From assembly GCA_904066235.2 (NCBI GenBank), contig CAJFCV020000006.1, positions 8,742,001 to 8,806,000 on the forward strand: 64,000 nt of DNA. The letters run 5' to 3'. This document shows, piece after piece, positions 11,022 to 22,000 of this stretch (positions are counted from its first letter, which is position 1; every line of letters begins with the position of its first letter). A program made the position numbers and the translations under genes. The DNA comes from Bursaphelenchus xylophilus. Lineage: Eukaryota; Nematoda; Chromadorea; Rhabditida; Aphelenchoididae. The notes beneath the pieces are model-generated. The model had not been told where the DNA came from and searched no databases. It saw nothing but the letters and a program-made list of their open reading frames with translations.

Positions 11022-11470
11022 CAGGGGAAGTACTCCAAGTGCGACGCTCAGATTTTCTTTAAATTTTGCACACACGTCGGGTATGGACTAAATATCAATT
11101 CCTGAAAGTTTTAGCTCGCGCTGTGCGGGCGCCGCCGAGGTATCGAACGAGTTTTGCCGCCGAGAGAGCACGCTAAACGTGGAGAGCGGTCAGAGAGAAA
11201 AGTGCTTTTTGGCCATAACTTTGGCAGTTTCGTGCGGAAAAATTTGATTTTTTGTAGAAACATTATCCTTTACGGTTGAAATAGGCACGAAACTTTTCGT
11301 GCCGAAATTCGGCAAAAAGTCCTAAATTTTCGCCGACTTTCGAGCTAAAAATCTCGGTTGTTTCTGCAAAGCGCGAGCTAGGATTCTCGCATGTATCTTA
11401 GAAAAAATTATTCTGAATTTGTGTCAAGTTTCATCAAAATCTGAGCGTCGCACTTGGAGTACTTCCCCTG
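11022..11470. mobile_element. 449-bp non-autonomous element with ~35-bp inverted ends, TTA duplication
   Basis: The left end CAGGGGAAGTACTCCAAGTG is repeated in inverted form at the right end; the first 35 bases agree exactly and similarity continues beyond. The element is flanked by TTA on both sides (11019-11021 and 11471-11473). A TTA three-base duplication fits PIF/Harbinger-type elements. There is no transposase frame. The interior contains TTTTTGGCCATAACTT and CTCGGTTGTTTCTGCAAA, which recur in decayed copies elsewhere in the window. Confidence 0.8.
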
Positions 11471-11985
11471 TTAGAATCAAAGAAAGGTGTACCGCACACA
11501 CCAAATTCGTCGCTGTTGATCACCTTTATAAGATGCAATTTACGTGTCTTATCACAGTTTCGAAGACCGAGAAACGTCCATATTTTTTTGGTTTTACATA
11601 CTATTCTGTAGTTTTATACTACAAAAGATTAGCGGGAACAGAGAGATAATAATTCGGTTGGAGACAACATAGCAGATGCCTGAAGTTCGGTTGATTTAAT
11701 TTTTGTCTTTTGCTGTACAAAGTTGGAGATAAACTTTTTTCGCAGCGCACGGTGCATTTTTCCACTTTTTGAACTGTGCAGTGCAAAAAGCCGCACGATC
11801 AGGCAACCTTTACAATTTCCGTATTCGATATTATTTTATTGGGGACTGTGAATAGTCGAAAATAGAGCCATAGCAAATCTAGAAACAACTGAGATTTCGC
11901 CACAAAAGGTTTATTGCGTTTCCTTTCAACAACATGATCCTCTGCGGTTAACGCTGTGCGATTTATGCTCGGTTTATTCGGTAAA

Positions 11986-13302
11986 TTAGACAGCCTTAGG
12001 AGTTAATGCAAGCCTGCCGTTGTAATCAAGAACGATACAATGGTTTTGCAAGATTGACAAACCATAACGGAAGGCGTACTTGTCTGAGGGATCTGTTCCC
12101 CTAATTTTGAGTTGACACAGTAACCGACCATAAGGTTCGGACAACAGCTTTGTGCTTAGTACAAACGGTTGGCCGCCAATGTTGAAGGTTAAAGTGCTAT
12201 TCTTATCGCACGGATAGGTGATACGGCCTTCCTTGTCAACGGAGCCCTTCAGGTAACTTGCAATGATGCTGAAAGCAGTACGAGGAACATGGATATAATC
12301 CGTGTTGAAGTCGAGAACTCCAAGCCAACTTGCGTTGCTTCTCTCGTAATAGGAGAGTTTTAAGGACGGAGAGCTGAACACCCATGCACCGGTGTTATGG
12401 ACGGTCTCGACAAAGACCTCTACGTCTCCACAGCGTCTTCTGTCAACTTGGCCAATAGTCAGAACACCATCAACAGTGCTTTGATTGCCTTCGTTGAAAA
12501 TGTAGGCGGTGAGGAGAGCCGAAGGAATGACTCCATAAGAAGCCAGTTGTTTGATGGGAGAGGAGAGTTCGTCAACTTCACCGAAGCCAAGCCCGAAAAC
12601 TCCATCGTAGTTGACAAGTTTGTAGTACTCGTTGAAGTCCTTCACACGTCCGAATTGAATGTTGTTGGCGGTGAGCCCTGGCCGATAATGAGGTCCAATC
12701 CTGAGGGTGTCGTAGCCAGTAGAGGCCTTCACCGTTTCTCCCAGGAATTTGAGGTCGACGTTCGCGTTGCCTGAAGAGTCAACTTATAGATTTTATGTAT
12801 AGACGGGAAACAAGTAGAGAGCATTACGACACCCTTACCTCCTACGAATGATCGCGACTTCTGTTTCTTAAAAACGTTTTTGTTTGTGCATGAGCCACTC
12901 TTATCGTCGGCCGAGAAACTCTTGGTACAGCAGTGGGAAGCACAAAGCTGGGGGCAAAGTTTCTCTGAAAAAAGATGGTTTCTTCGTCTTCTGGATTAAA
13001 ACATTCAAACGTTATATACTTTAGTCCGCACAAAGAGTTCAACTATTACCATCTTTGCACCTGTCGCCGCAAGAGCACGCAGAGTCGGGCACCCACAAAG
13101 CTGGCGTATTCAGGTCAAACGCCACATTGAAATCTTGACCTGGAGTTCCCAACGAAATCACTCCAACGAATGCCTTAGAGGTTGTATCAATATCAATTGG
13201 AATTCCCGAACTGAGAGTACTAGCCACGACCCTCCTTTGGATCGGTATTTCAATTGAACTGACGGCTGCGGCAAGCAGGAGCGACAAGCAAATAGACTTC
13301 AT
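11986..13302 (-). CDS. Pepsin-like secreted protein with degenerate active site, copy C
   Basis: Three exons (13302-13050, 12964-12839, 12770-11986) join to 387 aa. Signal peptide MKSICLSLLLAAAVSS is followed by IEIPIQRR. Loop 1 is FDLNTPALWVPDSACSC (DTG changed to DLN). The 126-nt exon carries EKLCPQLCASHCC, the eight-Cys pattern of copy B. YDGVFGLGFGEVDEL and then GVLDFNTDYIHVP (DTG changed to DFN) follow. The carboxyl lobe has FNIGGQPFVLS and LDYNGRLAL. The intron that in A, B and D sits just before the second loop is absent: SWLGVLDF is read through continuously. That implies intron loss in this copy. The frame is intact throughout. Confidence 0.87.
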
Positions 13303-13332
13303 TGGTATAATACAAAACTTCCACAAAACATG

Positions 13333-13360
13333 CCTTTATATTGTGTATGACAACTGATAA
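13333..13360 (-). promoter_or_regulatory. Candidate promoter of copy C: TATA box and TGATAA site
   Basis: TATAAAGG on the minus strand (13333-13340) lies about 35 bp upstream of the ATG, and TGATAA (13355-13360, plus strand) lies about 55 bp upstream. The arrangement matches the other three pepsin-like genes. Confidence 0.5.
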
Positions 13361-13567
13361 AGGAATTCATTAACCTTAATGGGCAGTTTTTTCATTATAC
13401 TTTGGCTTGATTGCGGGGTGTGCCACTGTCGTCATTTTTGATTGCGAAGTCAAAATAACTGCCGCCCACTTAATTTTTTGATGGCACCAAAGATTCCTTG
13501 TCTTGAGCGTGTTTTCGATGTGAATTTTTTGGAGAGCCATTAGTGAAGGGTAAAAGTGGCGTCGCAG

Positions 13568-13810
13568 CACTTGCGGGCAACCACTTTACGGGCAGCCGAC
13601 ATTTGCGGGCAACAGAAGAAAGAAACACGCTGATACTGTTGTAAGTTTTGGATATCAACCAACCTTTCTTGGCAGCTTGTAAAGAAGATCAGAGAAAAAA
13701 TATATCGACGAAAGGAAAAGCCAATGTGAACAGCGGTTGCCCGCGAATATCGGCAAATTTCCGAAAGATCGCAGCAATTTTTTCACCATGTTGCCCGCAA
13801 ATGTGCGCCC
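13568..13810. repeat. Inverted cluster of TTGCCCGCAA-type motifs
   Basis: Two motifs reading TTGCGGGCAAC lie near 13570 and 13605. Two inverse copies, TTGCCCGCGA and GTTGCCCGCAA, lie near 13735 and 13795. The outer pair extends to 16 identical bases (ACATTTGCGGGCAACA and its complement). The arrangement suggests a foldback element or MITE remnant in the spacer between copies C and D. No protein is encoded. Confidence 0.5.
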
Positions 13811-14054
13811 GCCGCAAAAGTGTGCTATTATCTCCTGTTTCCCAATTTTGTTTTGCATTGCTAACTATCTTACTGAAGCTTTCTTGGGTGTTACCGAAAA
13901 ATGAGATTTACTGACAAGTAGAATTTTGAGAAAGAAAAATAAATAAAATTGATGAATAAACAAAGACGCCGCATGCTCCATCAGTTCATAACCTTAACAA
14001 TGAGTACGTATTCCTTTCAAAAATGCTTGATTTACTTTATTAGTTATGTTTTTA

Positions 14055-15792
14055 CTAATTAATTATGTTATCAACGTCGGTTCTGGCCAAGGGGAAGGCA
14101 ATTCGGCCGTTGTAATCCAAAACAGCGCAATGTTTCTTTAAGAAGACGGCTCCGAATCTCCATTGGTAGACGTCCAGCCTTTCTGCGGGGGATACATGCA
14201 ATTCGCAACGGTTGACCCCGACTTCTGTTACGAGTTTAGACAGAGAGAAAGTATAAGTTGAGCGGCCAATGTCGTAATAAGTAACATCTGTGTTGCTGCT
14301 GTTTCTTGGACATCGGCCGACCCAGGCACCCGAGACGGGGTCTTTAGAAGCTCCTAGTAAGGAAGTAACTAAGTCAAAGAAGGGCTTAGGTACGACCAAA
14401 CCAGGAATGTTAATATCGATAACTCCCTGAAAAGGTTTCTTATATTTTGGAAGGAAATAGTTCGTCATGTATTTGCGGGATGTGCCTACCGACAAAACGG
14501 AGTCAAAATCGATCAAATCGGCTTTTAATTCGATGTCAAAAAGGTGTGTAAAAGTCCCTAATTCTGTTGCTCCTTTCAACAGATTTTTTGAGTTTCAAAA
14601 GGTCTCCAACATCGTTTTTATGTGACCTATTTTCGTTACCTTAGTGGTCTTGTTGAATTCGTTAGTGGTTCCCAATTTAGCCGACCATACATCGAATTCC
14701 CAGGCCTTGGTCGAAGTGACAGGGATGTATTCCAACTCTTTGACATCACAAACACGGCCATCAACATAACCAAAGGACAGGATACCGTCGACAATAGCGG
14801 TCTCTTCATTGCTGTTCAACCAGAGAGTGGCAACTGGCTCGGGAAGGAGATTTCGGCTAGCCAATTGCTTGATGACACTCCTTTCGTTTTTGCTGTTGGC
14901 AATCGCGAGGCCAAAGACTCCGTCGAAGGCGGTGTGTTCGTAGGCGGCGGGGAATTCCTTAACAAGACCGAATTGAACATTTCTGACGGTGAGGCCGGGG
15001 CGATGACGTGAGCCAAGACTCAGTTGATCGTATGCAACCTTGGCCTTCAAACTAACTCCGTCGTATTTGACCTCAGTGGTCTTGCTGACTAAAAAGAAAA
15101 GAGTCATTGTTTTTTGTTGGTCTGTGGTAGAAGGGTGTCAACAGTACACTTTTCGTGACTCTTCAGTGTTTTTTAACTTACGGGGCAAGAAAGTGTGAGA
15201 CCCGTTGACGTCAAATGCAAGTTTGTGGGTACATGTTCCGGTCAATTCGGAGGCAGCAGACTTGACCAAATCTTCTGGGATATCTCCCTCGCTGCAGCAG
15301 TGTGCTCCACATTGTTCGGCGCAAATCTCAGCTAAAGGACATTTAATAATTAGCGAAAATACTTACGGATTTCACACTCTTCTTCGCATTTACAGTCTGG
15401 AGAAGGAACCCAAAGGAGAGAACTGTTAAAGTCGAAGGCAACATTGAAGTCTTGAAGGGGGGTTCCCAGGGAAATTACACCTGAAGATGATGTGATTTTA
15501 GTGTTAGAATCGGTAAATTAATACTGCTATTTATTGTGGCCTGCTCGATTACATTGTAGATCTTTCTTAAAACGAGAATCGACTTAATTTTTGGTCAGTA
15601 GCCAGAGAATAGCATAGTGCTTTCTAAACGTGCTTTGGAAGCCGACTTACCCACAAAAGCGTTATCCAAATGCTCCAATCGTCCACCCAGAACATTCTTG
15701 GCCTCCTTCTTTACCCTCCGAAGGGGCACTCGAAATGGCTCGGAAACAAACGTTTCGGCCAGCAACGCCGCCAACAACAATTTGATCATCAT
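14055..15792 (-). CDS. Pepsin-like secreted protein with degenerate active site, copy D
   Basis: Five exons (15792-15651, 15480-15367, 15331-15182, 15088-14640, 14426-14055) join to 408 aa. A signal peptide (MMIKLLLAALLAETFVS) is followed by a basic propeptide-like segment (VPLRRVKKEAKNV). Loop 1 is FDFNSSLLWVPSPDCKC (DTG changed to DFN). A 150-nt exon encodes EICAEQCGAHCC, completing eight Cys like copies B and C. FDGVFGLAIANS follows, and loop 2 is GVIDINIPGLVVP (DTG changed to DIN). The carboxyl lobe has AVLDYNGRIAFPLARTD. It is the most diverged member and has extra introns in its first third; B and C may have lost these. Splice phases agree throughout, so it appears functional as a gene. 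Confidence 0.86.
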
Positions 15793-15837
15793 GTTTGCGA
15801 TGATTCTGAAGACTGTTCGTAAGGCCCAATAGACAGT

Positions 15838-15883
15838 CTATATAAATGGATCGGGGGCAAGAAGCTAAGTAGGCGTTGATAAC
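15838..15883 (-). promoter_or_regulatory. Candidate promoter of copy D: TATA-like box and TGATAA site
   Basis: A TATATAAA stretch lies about 45 bp upstream of the ATG and TGATAA (15878-15883) about 85 bp upstream. A further TTATCA lies at 15997-16002. Confidence 0.45.
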
Positions 15884-16668
15884 GGTGCTAGATCGTTGCC
15901 TATCCCTTTCATAATTCGCCGGCACTCCCTCTGCCCGGGTTGCGGCCGGTTTTAGGGTTAATTAAAAAGTTTTTGACGGGTGCAATCAACGGCTGCTTAT
16001 CATCATACCACGCATTATTTATCAGGCCACGTCAGAGTGTAGGACTACTCTTTTCGTTGTCTTTACATATTAAAAATTATCAAAACTCTAATTCAATTCA
16101 TATTGGGGGTAGCAGATGCTTCCAGTTCAAGGGAATAGGCTACGTTTTTTATTTACGAAATCTTAAGAATTCTCTCAAAATGTGCCTGGTGCGACTTTAA
16201 AGAGACTGCATGTATGGATTAGTCGGATCGATCAGGACTTCGTATCTTCGTTGGGAGAATAAGAAAACAGAATTTCACTGGTTGTGTATGTAAATAATAC
16301 GAACCATTACCTAATCTCTCAGCGCTTTATTATTCAATTTAACCCACGCAAAATCATTAAGTCCTTATCAGCTGTGCCTTATTAAATTTGCTGATTGGGT
16401 TTTCATTCTCGTTCTTCATTCTTGAGTCATCATTTTTACAACATCTACATTGAGCAACAGGGTCGGTGACAATAAACAAAGTGTAAAATTGCCTGTGGCA
16501 CTCCCAACAATGCGTGACCACCAGACTGGTCTCGCATGTTTCTCTTGCGCAATTTTTTTTCTAAAGCTCGACATTTTTCTCATTTTACAATTTATTCACT
16601 ATATAAAATATAAAGTTTAAGATGCCCCAGAAATTCAGGGCATAACAATATTATACATTCCGTAACTA
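15884..16668. other. Intergenic spacer
   Basis: Upstream region of copy D up to the mariner insertion. Apart from GATA-type motifs (for example TTATCA near 15997) no gene or repeat is recognised. Confidence 0.35.
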
Positions 16669-17876
16669 TTAGGTTGGACGGAAAGTTCGTACGATTTTTT
16701 ACTGCTGCTATTTTTTCTTGCGCTGATGGAAAAAGACAAACACAAATATATGGTGTCGGTAGGGGACAGGCATCCCTATCTAGCAGTACAACCTTCAGCC
16801 ATCTTAAGCATTTACGAACTGAGAACTTAATTTAGACATTTACCCATCTTTGGTCCAAAATTACAAATCCTTGGCTGGTTTGTTTAATAAGGCCTACCAG
16901 GAAATTGTTTTGGCACTGCTAAAAAGCCTTCTTCTGTAGCTCTTAATATGCGTAAAGTCGCCGGGGACTAAATCAAAACATAGCCATAAAATTTGACTTT
17001 TGCAGGACCACCCCAAGTTTGAATATAACTGCAACCGCCGCTTTGCCGGTGCATTTCTATGTGTAAAACTATGATATGCAGAAACTAAGGACAATCCCTT
17101 ACACTCAGCTACTCCTCAATAGCCAACTGTTTTGCCGTACGACATAATAGAACTAAATTACTTTTCTCAAAAAATCGTTGGTGAACTGTTGGATCATCCC
17201 GTACAATTCTAAAAAGAGCTCATAACATCTTTCCACTCCTCCCTTTCTTGGGTGCAAAATAGAGCCGCTTTATTGCTCTACTACCTCGTGAAACAATGGG
17301 CTACCATTGTTGACTGTCACAAAATTACGCGCATTGCTCTACAGCTATAATTTTTGGCAATTTTGTCTCTTTGCGGATAACCCGAGGCATCTGTGATCCG
17401 GTTTACTCATGTTGCACGTAAAGGGCTCTCTATGTGCCTTACTGCACCCTATTGCAGAGACAGACAATAAGAAATACGCGGAATAATAAGAAAAAGTTTT
17501 CATAGGGGGCCTTTGCTGAAGACTTGCTTGAAAGTGTTGCTATTATTTTATCCGACACGCTTTTTTATGATTTCTAATTGTGTTTAACGTAGTCAGAAAG
17601 ACCACTGGACATTGCCTAAAAAGTTTCAGAGCTTCATCGAAAGCGATCTGGAAACTAGAGTTTGCGTTCTGGACCCTACCCGAAATAGCCGCAAAGCGGA
17701 AAACCTCTTATAATTAAGCTCTTTTTGGCGGAGCTAACGATTGGCACGTAGCATATAAATCTTCACACTGTACTCTTGTATATGCTAGGTATTTACGGTG
17801 GGCAATCGGTCTTGGCGCGAAAAAAATTAAATTGAAAGTTGGGTAAAAAATCGTACGAACTTTCCGTCCAACCTAA
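16669..17876 (-). mobile_element. Mariner element, 1,208 bp, inactivated
   Basis: Terminal inverted repeats begin TTAGGTTGGACGGAAAGTTC and match for about 34 bp without mismatch. TA flanks both ends (16667-16668 and 17877-17878). The minus strand holds decayed transposase: near 17045, HRNAPAKRR aligns with the mariner HDNARPH block, LQLYSNLGW with KLEELGW, and FDLVPGDFTHIKSYRRRLF with PDLAPSDYHLFRSL. The second catalytic Asp of the D,D34D triad is Arg. Frames are interrupted upstream. Length and ends are typical of full-length mariner copies. Confidence 0.88.
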
Positions 17877-17883
17877 TAGAATA

Positions 17884-18750
17884 TTACGGATACAGCATCA
17901 AGAACTCGTTCTTCTTTTCCGGCTGCCGATCATAGTTGCCGTAATAGTAGTCGGGACTGAGGTAATAGGGACCGTTTTGCTTGAGAGCCTTTAGGAATTC
18001 ATCGGCTTGGTGTTTATGTCCGTCTCCGGCCTCATTCATTTGTTCAGCTGGTTCGCCTTCGTCGCTCTCCAAGGTCTTCTCATCGTTGCAATCCAAAGGA
18101 ACGGTCGAGAAGAAGGACTGAAACTTCAGATATAGAAGAAAATAGAAGAAAAAATTCCCCGCCCTTTTTGGTGATTCGTTCAAAACGAAATGTCACTATC
18201 GATAAAAAGCATTTTCTTATCTTTTTTCTTCCTTTTCGAGAAAAAGCAATTATTTCGGGCGAGAAAAAGTGCTTTTGGAAGAGCAAGTTGGTTTTGCATA
18301 ACCAAGGTGCTTACCTGATCGCTTTTAGGGGAAGAGTTGAGCCTCTTTTCGAACTCGGAGTAGTTTATGGGAGAAATGGATTCGGTCTCGCTAATCTCAT
18401 CCGTCTCAATAATCGATTGATAGGTCTCGAACTCCGACGGGTATCCATCTGCACACGAGGCAAAGTTGTATTCACTCTGGAAGACGTAAAATTAGTTGCA
18501 TAAATCGACGTCGTCTGACGGAACTTTTCCGAAAATGCCTTAATTAACTATCAGTCTGGTTAAAAAAATTTTTTAAGTTTAAAAACCACTAGCTCAACTT
18601 ACATTCATTTCGTCGACCTCCTGAATATCTAAGATCGACCTCATCGAGCGGTACTCGTTCCATCTGCCTTCCTCGACAATTTCCTCATCAATCAACGCTG
18701 ACTTCAGCCCATTCAGAACCGGTCGAACTCCACCGACGCACACGATATCC
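17884..18750 (-). CDS. Unrecognised acidic protein, 5' incomplete
   Basis: Three exons (18750-18603, 18476-18315, 18117-17884) join in frame with clean splice sites. They encode DIVCVGGVRPVLNGLKSA, an acidic middle (EEIVEEGRWNEYRSMRS, ETDEISETESISPINYSEF) and a Tyr-rich tail (GPYYLSPDYYYGNYDRQPE, ending LMLYP). No domain, signal peptide or membrane segment is seen. The first exon must lie upstream and end in phase 2; an ATG at 18923 is a candidate but does not splice in frame by any obvious donor. The stop codon lies 8 bp from the end of the mariner element. Clustered Ser/Thr and acidic residues suggest an intracellular, possibly phosphorylated protein (inference). Confidence 0.55.
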
Positions 18751-19065
18751 CTGCAAAAGAAGGGAGAAATTTGCAAAAACAACAACAAAGCCGATTTTAT
18801 ACGAAGATAACCCACGTTATACGCGACCACATCGAGGAGAAAGTGAGGTGTGAGAGTAAAGCGGGGAGAATATTCGACGTGTCTTCGAAGAAATGTTTGT
18901 CGAAAGTGAGAAATTCGAAACAAAGATTGAGACAGACGACATTTTATTCAAATTTTCGTTAAAAAATTATCTTTTTGGTGGGAATTTGCATTATCTTGGA
19001 CGAAAACGGGATTTTTTTATAAATTTATTCAACGATCATTTACAAAATTGACATAAACTGAGAAA

Positions 19066-22000
19066 TTACGCGTTATTATTGGCAAAGGGATCTCTATTCT
19101 CGTTCTGACCCGTGATGTCGGAGAGTGATTGGATCAGAGAGTTCATTGAGAGGAGCCTGAAATAATTTTGCTTATTTTTTCAAAAAGTATCATGTATACA
19201 ACAAATTATAGTTTAATTTTACCTTTGATCTATCCCAACGGTTTCAAAGAACGTCTCATGAACTCGATATCGCTTTACGACCACCAACAACGATCCAATT
19301 ATACCGACAACGAGGACTCCGACGAAGGCATGGAAAGCGGTAAATCCTCCGGAAGATGATTCATCCGGCACTGGCTGTATGAATCGGTACTGGAGGACAT
19401 AGCCATTGGATGCGAGACTCCTATCAGATTTGAAATACAAAGTCATGGAGGCGGAAGAACTCCGGAATGGAGTGTTGAAATATTCCAGGCCGGTGAGCCT
19501 GAAAAATTTGTTTTCTAGGAAATACCCAGGTATAATAAACATAATTACTCATTTCGCATTTAGTCCATAAGTTTAGGCTCGGGTTTCACTTGCGGCAAAA
19601 CCATTTAGCGGAATTGTTAGCGGCAGAGTACGAAAAACGAGGAGGGCCGGCGAGACGAAAAATGTTTTTGGCCATAACTTATGTTTTTTTTTCATATTGT
19701 AGCCATAATTTTTTCCAGGTTTCGGAAAGCCGGACGGTTAACTTATCTTGCAAATGACCGGCCAAGCATTGAACTTACTGATCAATTTTCGACGAGTTCA
19801 TGGAATCCCCATCAAACAGTGACAGAGTATCCGAGGAATACTCCAAATCCAATAAAGTTACGTTAACTTCCACTAGTTTCCCCTCCGGCGCAGTAATGAC
19901 ATGAGTGCAGTTCATTGAATCACAATATGGGTCAGGATAATCGGGAGAAGTCAGCTCTTGCCAATCATCGGTGGCTTTAAGATGTGCCGCAGGGCAAACA
20001 CAACCTAAAATAATAACCTCATCTTTTACAGTGGGGGACTGATCCAATGGCAAAAAACGTACCATTTTGCATCCGGCAAGTATCAAAAATGTGGCAAAAT
20101 GCTTCCTTCTTCAAGTGAAAAAACTTTGTTTTGAATGGCGCGCCCTTTTTCCTCACAAAAAGCGCGGATGCGCTTTTGAAATCTGAGTTTCTTCACTTGG
20201 AGAAGGAGGTATTTTGCCACATTTTTTGATGCTTCCTGGATGCAAAATGGTACGTTTTTTGCCACTGGATCAGGTCGTCCACTGTAGTCTTCAAGTTGGA
20301 TAAGAATCAATTATTTTTTCCTTACGTTTTTTCCATTCGATCTTAATGTCGAGTAAATGGTCGACTCCTTCAACCGCTACGGCTTCACGATGATACCAAA
20401 TTTTTACTGGCTCATCCAGAGCTGGTAAGACAATCCGTTTGTCCGATGGATGTTCGTCTATCGACATTTCTGGCAGAAGTTTAAAGTGCCTAAAAGACGA
20501 TACTATATGAATTGTGTAGGACAACCATCCCTACTTCATAATGTGGGCACTGTCATGACTCAAAAAATCCGTGTAAAATTCAACGAATTCGTTCTCATCT
20601 TCGAGCTTGAATTTTGTATCAAAGACAACTCGGTAGCGTGACTCCTGAAATGAAAAGTGGTGCCGAGTTTTATTATGTTATTGAAAAAAGTCTTGAATTA
20701 AAGAGACCTACCTCATCTTGTGGAGGGACCAATCCCCAAAAACAGTCCAAATATTGGCAACGGGGCCTGATCTTGAAGCTGATCCGATTATTTGCCAGAC
20801 TTGGGCACTGGCACTCTAAAATTTGACTGGTTTACTCGCTTGGACTGCAGAGTAATCTAATGGAGTCTTTTTTCACTATCAATCCTAGTTAAACGGTTGA
20901 AAACATGGGCTCACCTTTTGGAATTTTAATCGCTTCAACGGTGGTGTTGAAGCCCTTGTAAGTAACTGAAGCATCCGATTGAAATCGAACCAACGCATTG
21001 TTGTGCTGTATTGTGAACACTTTAATAGCCGCATCGTCGAAAATCAGGTTTGGCGAGTATCTGAAGACCAAATATAATCATTTTCTTTGGAATCTGAAAT
21101 TTCGTGTTAGACGGAGAACCCACTTTTTTAGCATTATATCATCTTCATAGAAGATAAGACTGTCATGACTCGGCTCCAGTTCGACTTCATGAAGATTGAA
21201 TTTAATGGCAGTGATCTCATTTTTCTTCAAGTCTTTGAAGTTTGCGACAAAATTTGATGAGTAATTTGTCGCATCGCAATATTCAACTGGCCAGCCAGGA
21301 GATACAAATTCGACGGGAGATGTCGTAATGTTGTACGTCTTGGATTCATAATGGCACGCTGAAAAAATATCGTCTCTGAGGTATCTACATCTTCAAGATA
21401 GAGAAGCGTTCTTACGGCTCATTATTTTTTGATAGTCGATTTCATATTCTCGCACTTTCTTCATAATAATCGTCATCGACTTGGATCTGCTAATAACCGT
21501 GACCGGGAATTGTGTTTGATCGATTCCATTGATTCTGAAATCACGATTTCAGGCCATAAACATACAGTGATGGACCCGATCCAGTGGCAAAAAAACATAT
21601 AATTTTGAATCCGGGAAGCATCAAAAATGTGGCAAAATGCTTCCCTCTCCAAGTGAAAAAACTTCGGTTTGAAGTGAAAAAACCTTTCCCTCATAAAAAG
21701 GGCGGGCGCGCTTTTGAGCTCGGAGTTTTTTCGCTTGAAGAGGGAAGCATTTTGCCACATTTCTGATACTTCCCGGATGCGAAATGGTACGTTTTTTGCC
21801 ACTGGATCAGGTCCCTCACTGTAAGTCCTTCGTCTTGCAGACAGTTCAAAAGTAGCTATGAACCCAAAAATCAAGCCTTTACCTCGCCAAGACTTTGGTC
21901 TGCCTCCTCAATTCTTCTCGTAGGTTCTCCGTCTCATAGACTTCCAACAATCCAAAGGTGTTCAGTCTGGCGACGTTGATCTCAACAGATTCAGTTGAGT

